From assembly GCA_900547195.1 (NCBI GenBank), contig URFQ01000004.1:1-64000 (forward strand): a DNA stretch of 64,000 bases. The letters run 5' to 3'. Source of the stretch: an uncultured Butyricicoccus sp. (GTDB lineage Bacteria > Bacillota > Clostridia > Oscillospirales > Butyricicoccaceae). Position numbers and translations under genes: made by a program. Positions 16,013 to 24,582 of the stretch are shown one piece after another. Positions within the stretch are counted from its first letter, which is position 1. Each line of letters starts with the position of its first letter. Under the pieces are notes generated by a model. The model was not told the origin of the DNA, made no database searches, and was given only the letters and a program-made list of their open reading frames with translations.

Positions 16013-17134
16013 ATGAGTAAGATTGAATTAAAGCATATCGACAAATTTTACGGCAAAAACCATATCCTGAAGGACGTCAACCTCACCATCGAGGACGGGG
16101 ACTTCATGACCCTGCTCGGGCCGTCCGGCTGCGGCAAAACGACGACGCTGCGCGTGGTCTCCGGACTGGAAAAGCCGCAGAACGGCACCATCCATATGGA
16201 CGGAAAAGAGATTGTCAACGCGGCGGAAGCGCACTTTGCGCCCCCGAGCGAGCGTGGCCTGAACCTTGTGTTCCAGTCCTATGCGCTGTGGCCGCATATG
16301 ACCGTGCGCGATAACATTGCCTTTGGCCTCAACATCAAGAAGCTGCCCAAGGAGGAGGTCGAACGCCGCGTGACCGATTCGCTTGAGCGCATGCAAATCA
16401 GCCAGTACATTGACCGCTATCCGTCCGAGTTGTCCGGCGGCCAGCAGCAGCGCGTTGCCATTGCCCGCGCCATCGCTTCCGAACCGCGCCTGCTGCTGCT
16501 CGACGAGCCGCTGTCCAATCTGGACGCCAAGCTCCGCGTGGACATGCGCAGCGAGCTCAAGCGCCTGCATACCGAGACCGGCACGACCATGATCTATGTA
16601 ACGCACGATCAGGTCGAGGCGCTCACCATGTCTACCAAGATTGCGATCTTCAAGGAAGGCGTCATCATCCAGGTCGCCCCGCCGCTTGAACTGTACAACA
16701 ACCCCGCCAATCTGTATGTAGCAGACTTTATTGGCAACCCGCGCATCAATTTCGTGGACGTTACCGCGACTGTGTCCGCGGACGGTATGGAAGTGGGCGG
16801 CGCGCTTGGCAAAATGCGGTTCCCCGCAAAGCAAATGACGCCCGCCGGCCCCCAGGCCGGCACGTTCGACGCCGTGCTCGGCATTCGCCCCGAGCAGGTC
16901 GCGATCAACACCGCGCGGCTGTCCCCCTCGGATATTGAGGCGCATATCTACACCTCCATGCCCGCCGGCTCGGAAACGCTTGTCACCGTCCGCGTCGGCA
17001 AGGTGCGCATGGTCGTCAAGGCACTCGGCATCACCCACTACAATCCGGATCAGACGGTCTATCTGTCCATTGATCCCGATAAGATCAACGTGTTCGACAA
17101 GAAGTCGGAAAAACTCATCAAATATTCGGTTTGA
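16013..17134 (+). CDS. ABC transporter ATPase (FbpC/AfuC/PotA-like)
   Basis: 373 aa. Walker A GPSGCGKTT (about 37-45), Q-loop VFQSYALWPHM, signature LSGGQQQR, Walker B LLLLDEPLSNLD, H-loop YVTHD, then a C-terminal TOBE-like region from about residue 240. AAAAGGAG lies ahead of ATG 16013. It energises the fused permease encoded 59 nt upstream. It is unlike the hybrid ATPase at 313 and has uniform codon use throughout. Confidence 0.9.
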   Translation: MSKIELKHIDKFYGKNHILKDVNLTIEDGDFMTLLGPSGCGKTTTLRVVSGLEKPQNGTIHMDGKEIVNAAEAHFAPPSERGLNLVFQSYALWPHMTVRDNIAFGLNIKKLPKEEVERRVTDSLERMQISQYIDRYPSELSGGQQQRVAIARAIASEPRLLLLDEPLSNLDAKLRVDMRSELKRLHTETGTTMIYVTHDQVEALTMSTKIAIFKEGVIIQVAPPLELYNNPANLYVADFIGNPRINFVDVTATVSADGMEVGGALGKMRFPAKQMTPAGPQAGTFDAVLGIRPEQVAINTARLSPSDIEAHIYTSMPAGSETLVTVRVGKVRMVVKALGITHYNPDQTVYLSIDPDKINVFDKKSEKLIKYSV

Positions 17135-17163
17135 CCCGAAAAAAACTGAAGGAGGAAAAAAGA

Positions 17164-18402
17164 ATGTTACAGCACAAGAGATTGTTTGCGGGGATGCTCG
17201 CAGCGACGATGACTCTGTCCTTGACCGCGTGCGGCTCCAAAACGGCGGATAAGGACGCGGGCGGAGCATCGGCTGGTGTGGACCCCAATCGGGCGGCTGC
17301 GTCGGGCAGCAAGGAGCTGACCGACTGGGAGAAAAGCTCCGGTATTTTTAACACCGACGAGACCGACGAGGAACTCTATGAGCTCGCCAAACAAGAGGGC
17401 AAGGTCACCTTCTATTCGATCTCTTCGCGCTGCACCAAGGTTGCGGAAGCCTTTATGAAAAAATACCCGGGCGTTGAATGCGAGCCGTTCGACATCTCCA
17501 CCAACGAGCTGCTCGAAAAGGTGACCCGTGAATACGACGCCGGCCAGCATGTGGCGGACGTTGTCCACATCAAGGATCAGGACGGTTCCATGTACAACGA
17601 GTACATTATGAACGGCAAATTTTACAACTACCAGCCCGCTGATATTTTCAGCCACATCAATCCGGACTACACCAAGACCCAGACGCCGCTGTACATCGAG
17701 CTGACCCAGTTGTTTTACAACGAGGAAGCAAACCCGGACGGCGCGCCGGTTAGCAACATCTGGGAGGTCACTGAACCCGAGTGGAAGGGCCGCGTCATGA
17801 TGCAGAACCCGCTGGATAATGTATCCTGGGGTTCCTGGATCACCGGCTTTTGCGTCGGCGATGTGCCTGACCAGCTTGCCGCAGCCTATAAGGAGCTGAA
17901 GGGCGAAGATCTTGTGCTTTCCGATGGCTGCGAGAACGCCGGCTATGAATTCCTCAAGCGCCTGCATGACAACGCGCCAATCTTCACTTCCTCTTCGGAC
18001 GAAATCGCCGAGTCTGTCGGCAGCAAGGGGCAGACTAACCCGCCGATCGGTTTCTGCGCATCCTCCAAGCTGCGCAAGAACGCGGACAACGACTGGTGCC
18101 TGAAGCCCATCAACCTCGAACCCACGACCGGTATCCCGGCCATCAATACCCTCTATGTCGTCGAAGGCTGCGAGCATCCGAATGCAGCCAAGCTCCTCAT
18201 CCGCTTCATGATGGGCGGCATAGACGGCGATACCTCCGGCTATGATCCCTTCAACACGCTGGGCGGCTGGCCGGTGCGCGACGACATCGAACCCGCAGAG
18301 GGCTCCACCCCGTATGATACGCTGAACGTCTCTTCGTTTGACCCGAATGCAATCTATGAGAACATCAACATCGTCCGTGATTTTTGGACGCTGCTCGGTT
18401 AA
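17164..18402 (+). CDS. Extracellular solute-binding lipoprotein (family 1, AfuA/FbpA-like)
   Basis: 412 aa. The lipoprotein signal ends LSLTAC (Cys at about residue 21). The mature domain starts after a charged linker with VTFYSISSRCTKVAEAF, typical of the FbpA/AfuA/PhnS group. GAAGGAGG precedes ATG 17164. I do not see the paired tyrosines near the C-terminus that bind iron in FbpA; the corresponding area reads GYDPFNTLGGWPVR. That favours an organic, possibly phosphorylated, ligand. It captures substrate outside the cell for the permease encoded upstream. Confidence 0.85.
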   Translation: MLQHKRLFAGMLAATMTLSLTACGSKTADKDAGGASAGVDPNRAAASGSKELTDWEKSSGIFNTDETDEELYELAKQEGKVTFYSISSRCTKVAEAFMKKYPGVECEPFDISTNELLEKVTREYDAGQHVADVVHIKDQDGSMYNEYIMNGKFYNYQPADIFSHINPDYTKTQTPLYIELTQLFYNEEANPDGAPVSNIWEVTEPEWKGRVMMQNPLDNVSWGSWITGFCVGDVPDQLAAAYKELKGEDLVLSDGCENAGYEFLKRLHDNAPIFTSSSDEIAESVGSKGQTNPPIGFCASSKLRKNADNDWCLKPINLEPTTGIPAINTLYVVEGCEHPNAAKLLIRFMMGGIDGDTSGYDPFNTLGGWPVRDDIEPAEGSTPYDTLNVSSFDPNAIYENINIVRDFWTLLG

Positions 18403-18451
18403 CAACACCATTCCTTCTTTACTCTCAAATCATCTGCCTCATCTGAAACGT

Positions 18452-18476
18452 TCCCGCGCGGCACAGCCGCGCGGGA
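18452..18476 (+). promoter_or_regulatory. Stable intercistronic hairpin
   Basis: TCCCGCGCGGC / GCCGCGCGGGA with a 3-nt loop and no T-run, after the binding-protein gene. Such hairpins often protect upstream mRNA so that binding protein exceeds the distal products. Confidence 0.55.
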
Positions 18477-18508
18477 GCGAGGCGGATCGTAGGAACAGGA
18501 GAATTTAC

Positions 18509-18943
18509 ATGGCACTTTTTGTAACTCCGGAGGGCAAACGCAAAAGCCCTATCGTGATGACCTGCTTTTTCGTATCGCTGATGTATATGGGCATTTTCGG
18601 CGCGCTGTATGCGCTGCTCACCGAACCGTTGGCCCTGCACGTACAGTTTGGAGACAACGCCGTCACCACGACGGTACACTGCATGGTCATCTCGCTGCTG
18701 GGTACAACGGTCTGCTGCCTGCTATTCCTGCTGCGGGATAAGCGCATTGTTCCGTACAGCTTTATCGGGTTGGCCGTCATTCTGCTGGCGTTTTATGCGG
18801 CGGCATTCCAGTTGGATCCCGCTGTGCGCGGCACGATGCTGGCGGTCGTCTCACTGTACGGCCTGATGCCGGTCGCGGTCGGCAACCTGATTTCGTGGAT
18901 GGTATATTACCGCCTGCACCGCGCAAAAGGAGGCCCGCTATGA
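18509..18943 (+). CDS. Small integral membrane protein of unknown function
   Basis: 144 aa with four predicted membrane segments, in order VMTCFFVSLMYMGIFGALYA, HCMVISLLGTTVCCLLFLL, SFIGLAVILLAFYAAAF and MLAVVSLYGLMPVAVGNLI. ATG 18509 is preceded by AGGAACAGGAG. The stop overlaps the next start (ATGA), so it is coupled to the phosphatase-fold enzyme. I do not recognise the family. Its place inside the transporter operon suggests an accessory role in transport or in docking the next protein at the membrane. Confidence 0.75.
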   Translation: MALFVTPEGKRKSPIVMTCFFVSLMYMGIFGALYALLTEPLALHVQFGDNAVTTTVHCMVISLLGTTVCCLLFLLRDKRIVPYSFIGLAVILLAFYAAAFQLDPAVRGTMLAVVSLYGLMPVAVGNLISWMVYYRLHRAKGGPL

Positions 18944-19959
18944 CGCGAACAAGCCCCGACTTTCTGCGTGCGCAGGCGGAGCGGCTGGAAACCGAGCCGC
19001 AGAGCCGGATCATGGAAGCGATCCCCGCGTTCTCCGAGGCGGAGGTGCACCGTTTGAGCGACACGCCGCCGGCCGGCGCAAAAGTGCATCCGCTGGTGTT
19101 CAACATGGAGCGCGGCGTCACATTGGACGCTTCTCTGGAATACCTGCGGCTCTGCCCCCAGCTTCAGCCGTTTGACCTCATCCTCGCAAACGAGCTGGAC
19201 GACGGGTGCAGCCGTTCCGGAAGGCGCGACGTTGCGCGCGAAGTGGCCGAAGCGCTGCATATGGACTATGTGTTCGGGCTGGAATTCATTGAATTAAACG
19301 ACCCGGACTGCGGACGGCACGGCAACGCGATCTTTTCCCTTTGGCCGATTCTATGGGCTGAGGTCTTGCGTCTTCCCGAAGAATACAACTGGTTTTTCGA
19401 CCGGCAGAAACGCATCGGCGGCCGATGCGCGGTGTTCGCCAAACTCGATATCTGCGGGCAGGCCGTGGGCGTGGTCTCGACCCATCTGGAAAACCGCACG
19501 GACGGCGCCGGACGGCAGCGTCAGATGCAGGCCGTGCTGGATGAAGCCGACCGCGTGTTTCCGGACATTCCGGTCATCGTCGGCGGAGACTTGAACACAA
19601 ACACCTTTGACGGCCGCAACGTGGTCGAGATCAGCCGTCTGGCGGACGACCCTGCACTGCTGGAGGCGCGGATCGCCCAGATCGGACGCTATGAGCCGTT
19701 GATGACTGCCTGCGCTGCGCGCGGCTATACAGCGGTTTCCGGCGACGGTATGACGCGGCGCAAACCGCTGCCGCAGGGCGGATATCTTGCGCTCTGTCTG
19801 GACTGGATCCTGCCGCGCGGTTTTTCGGTGCAGAATAGCCGCATCGTATCCACCCTGACGGCGGACTGCGGGTTTGCACCCGCCGCGGGCGCGCTCGCCG
19901 GTCTGCGGCAAAAAGAACTGAGCGATCACAATGTCGTGTGGGCTTCGCTCAGCCTGTAA
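18940..19959 (+). CDS. Endonuclease/exonuclease/phosphatase (EEP)-fold hydrolase
   Basis: 339 aa. EEP catalytic blocks are in order: LANELDDG (metal-binding Glu), RHGNAIFS, VSTHLENR, VGGDLNTN and the C-terminal LSDHNVVW (catalytic His). The fold covers DNases, sphingomyelinases and inositol-polyphosphate 5-phosphatases. There is no signal peptide, so it acts in the cytoplasm. Its location in an importer operon with two HAD proteins and near a PfkB kinase favours a phosphomonoesterase or phosphodiesterase acting on the imported compound over a DNA enzyme. Confidence 0.85.
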   Translation: MTRTSPDFLRAQAERLETEPQSRIMEAIPAFSEAEVHRLSDTPPAGAKVHPLVFNMERGVTLDASLEYLRLCPQLQPFDLILANELDDGCSRSGRRDVAREVAEALHMDYVFGLEFIELNDPDCGRHGNAIFSLWPILWAEVLRLPEEYNWFFDRQKRIGGRCAVFAKLDICGQAVGVVSTHLENRTDGAGRQRQMQAVLDEADRVFPDIPVIVGGDLNTNTFDGRNVVEISRLADDPALLEARIAQIGRYEPLMTACAARGYTAVSGDGMTRRKPLPQGGYLALCLDWILPRGFSVQNSRIVSTLTADCGFAPAAGALAGLRQKELSDHNVVWASLSL

Positions 19960-19988
19960 AAAAACCAACACAAAGGAGGAGATACAGC

Positions 19989-20765
19989 TTGATCGACACC
20001 GTACTGTTCGATATGGGAGGCACGCTCGAGGATATCTGGTACAATAATGAAACGACCGCGTCTGTCACACAAAAGCTGATCGAAACGCTCCAACAGCATG
20101 GATTATATCCCGGATGCAACGCTGTGACATTTTGGAACGTGATCAATGCGGGCGTTGCGCGTTATAAAACATGGAGCGAAAGCCGCGCGCTCGAAAAAAA
20201 GCCGGAGGAAATCTGGCCGGAATATTACCTGCGTGATTTCGGCTTGGATTCGGCAAAGGTCGCCGAGATCGCGGAGGAACTCGCCGGACAATGGGAAATC
20301 ACCTACTACCACCGCGAGCTTCGGCCGGACGTGAAACCGACGCTGGATACGCTGCGGCAGCGCGGCTATAAGCTGGGTGTGATCTCGAATACCGCATCGC
20401 TGTATTCCGTATTCGACGTGCTCGAAGCCTACGGCATCCGGGAGTATTTTCAGGATGTGACGCTTTCCAGCGTGACCGGATACCGCAAACCGCATCCGTC
20501 TATTTTCCAGATCGCCTTGCGGCAGATTCAATCCGCTCCGGAAAACTGCATCTATGTCGGAGACACGCTCTCCCGGGATGTGATCGGCGCAAAACAGCAA
20601 AACTTCGGCGCAGCGGTACAGATTCGTTCGTTCCTCTCCGCACAAAAGGACGTTGGTGTGGATGAAAAATGGAAGCCCGACTGCGTGATCGAAAATATTG
20701 CGGGCGTAGTCGATTTTTTGGATCGGATCAACGGCCGGGACGCCGTCGCGGCTATTCGGCCGTAA
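19989..20765 (+). CDS. HAD-family hydrolase (second paralogue)
   Basis: 258 aa. It begins at TTG 19989, chosen because AAAGGAGGAG lies 7-8 nt upstream and motif I then falls at residues 6-11 (LFDMGGT). Motif III is GYRKPHP and motif IV VGDTLSRD. As in the protein at 13352, Gly replaces the second Asp of the DxD pair. The two share length, motif context (LSSV.G.RKP.P.IF) and operon, so they are probably a duplicated pair acting on related substrates. Confidence 0.85.
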   Translation: MIDTVLFDMGGTLEDIWYNNETTASVTQKLIETLQQHGLYPGCNAVTFWNVINAGVARYKTWSESRALEKKPEEIWPEYYLRDFGLDSAKVAEIAEELAGQWEITYYHRELRPDVKPTLDTLRQRGYKLGVISNTASLYSVFDVLEAYGIREYFQDVTLSSVTGYRKPHPSIFQIALRQIQSAPENCIYVGDTLSRDVIGAKQQNFGAAVQIRSFLSAQKDVGVDEKWKPDCVIENIAGVVDFLDRINGRDAVAAIRP

Positions 20766-20865
20766 TAGCCAGGCCCCTAATCTTTTCTCTTTTTTCTCTA
20801 CCGAGGTCCGCGTCTCGCACAGCCGGGGCGCGGCTTCCTATTTTCAAAACGGAGGTATAAGGCGC

Positions 20866-21567
20866 ATGGGAAAAATCACAGTTGTAGAAATCATTTTGCG
20901 GTTGCTTGCGTCTGCGGGCGTTGGCTTTGCCCTCGGCATACAGCGTGCGCGATCCTCGCATCCCGCCGGGGTTCGGACGCATACCCTGGTGGCGTTTGGC
21001 TCCTGCGTGGTCATGATCACCAGCTGTATCATGTACTATCAGACCGTGAGCGTATATGGCGCTACACCGTCCGACCCTGCGCGCTTGGGCGCGCAGGTCA
21101 TCAACGGCATCGGCTTTCTGGGCGCGGGGGCAATCCTTCGGGAAGGGTTCAGCGTGCGCGGCCTTACAACCGCCGCCAGCGTCTGGATGGCGGCCTGCGT
21201 GGGGCTTGCCACCGGCATGGGATATTACGCGCTGGCTTTTATCGCCACGGTCATGTCTCTCATTGTGCTTGTCGCCTTTGACGGCATCCAGCAGCGCCTG
21301 CGTACAAGACATCGCCCGGAGATGGAAATCCAGCTGGAATGCGAAACCATGGGGGATGTGATGGTTGAACTCAACCGGCAGGCCGATCATCTTTTTATCA
21401 CGCTGCTCAACCTTTCTTTCGGCCGGACGCAGCATAATACATATCTGGTCAGCTTCCGCGCTAACTTCCCAAATAAGGATTTTGAAAAGGCGCAGCATGA
21501 GTTTTTGCAGGAGCTTGCCGCTGTGCCGGGCATCCTGCGCATGGAGAACCATCAGGATGCGTCATGA
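20866..21567 (+). CDS. MgtC/SapB-family membrane protein
   Basis: 233 aa. The N-terminal MgtC domain has about four or five membrane segments and the family blocks LGIQRARSSHPAGVRTHTLV and GIGFLGAGAILR. A soluble ACT-like C-domain runs from about residue 150. ACGGAGG precedes ATG. MgtC proteins are linked to survival at low Mg2+ and, in some bacteria, to phosphate homeostasis. It lies 100 nt after the HAD gene with no terminator between, so it may belong to the same operon, which would fit a phosphate theme. Confidence 0.88.
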   Translation: MGKITVVEIILRLLASAGVGFALGIQRARSSHPAGVRTHTLVAFGSCVVMITSCIMYYQTVSVYGATPSDPARLGAQVINGIGFLGAGAILREGFSVRGLTTAASVWMAACVGLATGMGYYALAFIATVMSLIVLVAFDGIQQRLRTRHRPEMEIQLECETMGDVMVELNRQADHLFITLLNLSFGRTQHNTYLVSFRANFPNKDFEKAQHEFLQELAAVPGILRMENHQDAS

Positions 21568-21685
21568 GTTTGACAGAACTGTTGGACGGATAATATGGCT
21601 GCTACATGAAAACCCAGAATGCCTGTTGATTGTTTTGTTTTGCTGCCATAAAAGGGGATACTACATCATGCAGATGCCATACGAA

Positions 21686-21719
21686 CAAAAAGCCGTCAGA
21701 TTTTAATTTGGCGGCTTCA
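21686..21719 (-). terminator. Distal terminator downstream of corA
   Basis: 13-bp stem with two G-T pairs; on the minus strand it is followed by TTTTTGTT. On the plus strand it could also end the MgtC unit, without a T-run. Confidence 0.55.
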
Positions 21720-21752
21720 TTCATGCTCGTAGAGGGCTGATGGCTTTGGGCA

Positions 21753-21780
21753 CAAAAAAACGCCGGCACAAAGCCAGCGT
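21753..21780 (-). terminator. Terminator of corA
   Basis: On the minus strand ACGCTGGC-TTTGT-GCCGGCGTTTTTTT, 10 nt past the corA stop. Confidence 0.85.
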
Positions 21781-21789
21781 CTTGCGTTT

Positions 21790-22734
21790 TCAGTTCAGGT
21801 TGTTCTTTTTGAGGTACAGCCACGCGGCGGTCATACCGACCCCGGCAAGCAGCACGGGCACCCACCAGAACATGGCCATGGGCAGTCCGCTGCCCTCAAT
21901 GTTCATCCCGTAGAAGCCAAAGATAATATTCGGAATGGTCATGATGATGGTGATGACGGTCAGCACCTTCATGATGATGTTCAGATTATTGGAGACCACG
22001 GATGCATAAGCGTCCATGGTGCCGGCCAGAATGCTGGAGTAAATGTTGGACATTTCAATAGCCTGGCGGATTTCAATCAGGGCGTCCTCCAGGATGTCGC
22101 GGTCGTCCTCGTACAGCTTGAGCACGCGCCCACGAAGCACCTTTTCCATGGTGACTTCGTTGCCTTTGAGCGATGCGGAAAAATAAACGAGCGATTTGCT
22201 CAGGCCAAGCAGCTGGATGAGTTCCTCGTTTTTGAGAGAATCATACAACCGGCGCTCAATTTTGGTAAAGTCGCGTTCGATCAGGCGCAGGTTTTTCAGG
22301 AAGCGCCCTGCCACGCGCAGGAGGATCTGAAATACAAACCGCGTTTTGAGGGAAGTATGGATATCTTTAATCGCGCCCTCCGCGATGGAGCGCAGCACCA
22401 CCGTATCCTGCAGGCACACGGTGATGACCGCGTTCGGCAGGATGATGATGCCCATTGGCAGGGTGCCGAAAATCTGGGCGCCCTCTTCGTTTTCACGTTC
22501 TTTCTCGACCGTCGGGATGTCCACAATCATGAGCACCTGATCTTCCTCAATCTCGACACGGGAGCTTTCCTCCGGGTCAAGCGCAGCGCGGATAAAATCC
22601 TCTTCCGCACCGGTCTGAGCAAAGATCTGGTTCAGTTCTTCGGACGAGGGGCGTACAATGTTGATCCAGCAACCGTCCTCAAACTCCTTGACCGCAACGA
22701 CACGTCCGGCGATCGTCTTGAAATATTCGACCAT
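21790..22734 (-). CDS. corA: CorA-like Mg2+/divalent cation channel
   Basis: 314 aa. It has a long cytoplasmic N-domain with coiled helices, two membrane segments near the C-terminus (VLTVITIIMTIPNIIFGF and the last hydrophobic stretch) and the ion-selectivity motif YGMN between them. AAAGGCGG precedes ATG 22734. It is the last minus-strand gene after ftsZ, separated from it by a repeat element. An MgtC gene lies convergent to it. Length is usual for the family. Confidence 0.92.
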   Translation of the reverse strand: MVEYFKTIAGRVVAVKEFEDGCWINIVRPSSEELNQIFAQTGAEEDFIRAALDPEESSRVEIEEDQVLMIVDIPTVEKERENEEGAQIFGTLPMGIIILPNAVITVCLQDTVVLRSIAEGAIKDIHTSLKTRFVFQILLRVAGRFLKNLRLIERDFTKIERRLYDSLKNEELIQLLGLSKSLVYFSASLKGNEVTMEKVLRGRVLKLYEDDRDILEDALIEIRQAIEMSNIYSSILAGTMDAYASVVSNNLNIIMKVLTVITIIMTIPNIIFGFYGMNIEGSGLPMAMFWWVPVLLAGVGMTAAWLYLKKNNLN

Positions 22735-22880
22735 AGCGTCCGCCTTTCTACGGCGGGCTCAGTCCGCGAGGCTCCGCCGTGCGTATTTGATTCTTCTTCG
22801 TCTATGACTACCAGGTTCCGGGCTCACGGCGGCGATACCCCCTTTTTCTTTCAAATGATATCCGCCAGGCGGCGGTAAAA

Positions 22881-23145
22881 ACAGCCCTTCTTTTGAAAGG
22901 GCTGTCAGACTGTCAAAAAAGTCCTTCGCGCCGCAGCGCGCTTCAAACAGGATTTCGCCGCTTGCGGCGAAATCCATAAAAACCCGCGACATGTGCGTGG
23001 GTTTTTATACAAACCGACGGCAAGTGTGCCCGTAAGGGCGCGCGCAGCCGCCGGAATACTCGATCGAAAGCGTGGTTTCGATCGAAGGCTGTTCGAAAAA
23101 CGCAGTTTTTCGACAGCCTCACAGCCCTTCTTTTGAAAGGGCTGT
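22881..23145. repeat. Small inverted-repeat element (copy 1) flanked by duplicated terminator hairpins
   Basis: A 215-bp core (22906-23120) lies between two identical 25-bp hairpin copies (22881-22905 and 23121-23145; arms ACAGCCCTT / AAAGGGCTGT). Core ends are imperfect inverted repeats, left CAGACTGTCAAAAAAG and right (complement) GAGGCTGTCGAAAAAC. The core is packed with hairpins: GGATTTCGCCGC/GCGGCGAAATCC, AAAAACCC/GGGTTTTT, TCGATCGAAA/TTTCGATCGA and a terminal CGAAAAAC/GTTTTTCG. It shares CGCGCCGCAGCGCG and GACATGTGC with the element at 57.7 kb. It has no ORF, so it is non-autonomous. Confidence 0.75.
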
Positions 23146-23172
23146 TTATTTGGTTTATGTAACTCGTGAATA

Positions 23173-24279
23173 TTAAGAATTTTTGTGGTTGAAAATCTGC
23201 ATGATGGTCTCGAACGGGTCGTCCGAAGCGGGTTTCGCATCCGCTGCGGCCGCCTTGTTGCGCGCGCCTGCATACGGGCTCGAGCCGTTCTGCAGTTCTT
23301 CGGCGCCAACCGCGGAAGCGGGAACCTTATCGAAACCGGTCGCAATGACGACCACGCGGATTTCATCGTCGAGTTCCTCATCGATGGAAGCGCCGAAGAT
23401 GATGTGCGCATCCGGATGCGCAGCCTGCTGCACCATGCCGGCCGCGGTCTCAACCTCGTCGAGGCCGATGTCATCCGAGCCAATGATGGACAGGATGACG
23501 CCGCGTGCGCTCTCGATAGAGGTCTCCAGCAACGGGCTGGAAATCGCCATCTTGGCGGCCTCGGCCGCCTTCTCCTTGCCGGCCGCCTTGCCGGTGCCGA
23601 TATGGGCGAAGCCTGCATCCTTCATGATGCTGCTGACGTCCGCGAAGTCCAGGTTGATGAAGCCCGGCACAGTGATCAGGTCGGAAATGTTGGAAACCGC
23701 CTGACGCAGGACGCCGTCCGCGATATCGAATGCGTTTTTAAAGGTGATCTTCTGCTCGGAAACCAGCTTGAGGCGCTCGTTCGGGATGATGACGAGCGAA
23801 TCCACGTTCTCACGCATGGCCTCAATGCCCTGCAGGGCCTGGTCAATGCGTTTTTTGCCTTCAAAGCTGAACGGGCGGGTCACGACGCCAACAGTCAGCG
23901 CACCCATGTTGTGCGCGATCTCCGCAACCACGGGCGCTGCGCCGGTGCCGGTGCCGCCGCCCATGCCGGCGGTGATAAAGACCATGTGCGCGCCTTCGAG
24001 CGCGGCCTGGATTTCGTCCTTGCTCTCCTCGGCGGCCTTCTGGCCAACTGCCGGGTTGGAGCCTGCGCCCTGGCCCTTGGTCAGCTTTTCACCGATCTGG
24101 ATTTTGGTGCTTGCCTGCGAATAATTGAGGGCCTGCTTATCGGTGTTGATGGCGATGAACTCCACGCCCTGCATGCCGCCGGAAATCATGCGGTTGACCG
24201 CGTTGTTGCCGCCGCCGCCGATGCCGATGACCTTAATATTTACTACATTGTCCATAGTGTCTTCAAACTGAAAGCTCAT
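23173..24279 (-). CDS. ftsZ: Cell division protein FtsZ
   Basis: 368 aa tubulin-like GTPase that forms the division ring. Nucleotide-binding GGGGNNAVNRM is near residue 20, and the tubulin signature MGGGTGTGAAPV is near residue 107. The GTPase/T7 area and a variable linker follow. The very C-terminal peptide, DDPFETIMQIFNHKNS, binds division partners. It has its own promoter and a 140-nt structured leader, so it can be expressed apart from the long cluster upstream. Confidence 0.97.
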   Translation of the reverse strand: MSFQFEDTMDNVVNIKVIGIGGGGNNAVNRMISGGMQGVEFIAINTDKQALNYSQASTKIQIGEKLTKGQGAGSNPAVGQKAAEESKDEIQAALEGAHMVFITAGMGGGTGTGAAPVVAEIAHNMGALTVGVVTRPFSFEGKKRIDQALQGIEAMRENVDSLVIIPNERLKLVSEQKITFKNAFDIADGVLRQAVSNISDLITVPGFINLDFADVSSIMKDAGFAHIGTGKAAGKEKAAEAAKMAISSPLLETSIESARGVILSIIGSDDIGLDEVETAAGMVQQAAHPDAHIIFGASIDEELDDEIRVVVIATGFDKVPASAVGAEELQNGSSPYAGARNKAAAADAKPASDDPFETIMQIFNHKNS

Positions 24280-24425
24280 TCTTGCCGTCCTCCGTTTAAT
24301 TTGGTCTTCTCTTTATCCGTATCAAAAGCTGAAAATCCGCTCAGATGTCTGTTCCGTTTGGATGCGCCGCCAGGCGGCGGCCCGGTATCCGGGAAACCGA
24401 TAAGGTATACTGCCCTATCGTTATA

Positions 24426-24454
24426 ATTTTAACCCTTCGCGGCGCGTTTTGCAA
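24426..24454 (-). promoter_or_regulatory. Promoter of ftsZ
   Basis: On the minus strand: -35 TTGCAA (24449-24454), 17-bp spacer, -10 TAAAAT (24426-24431). The leader contains two GC hairpins (CCCGG/CCGGG and GCCGCC/GGCGGC). Confidence 0.7.
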
Positions 24455-24582
24455 CTAAAAATGCCGCAATCGTGAAAAATTGTTGAAAATGCAGAAGCAG
24501 CCCCCGGCCTGCCCGGAAAAAGCGGTATGCTTTGCCAAGACCAGACAAATTTTACTGCTTTTCAATGGGCTGCGGGGCGGTT

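Noticed and set aside
17164..18402. Iron-binding FbpA
   Set aside because: The paired C-terminal tyrosines are not seen and neighbours are phospho-enzymes, so an iron role is less likely though not excluded.
21668..21709. 12-codon ORF MQMPYEQKAVRF with AAAGGGG upstream
   Set aside because: Too short and its end forms the stem of a terminator; no further support.
22735..22880. Possible Mg2+ riboswitch ahead of corA
   Set aside because: The leader is short and I see none of the conserved blocks of M-box or mgtA-type leaders.
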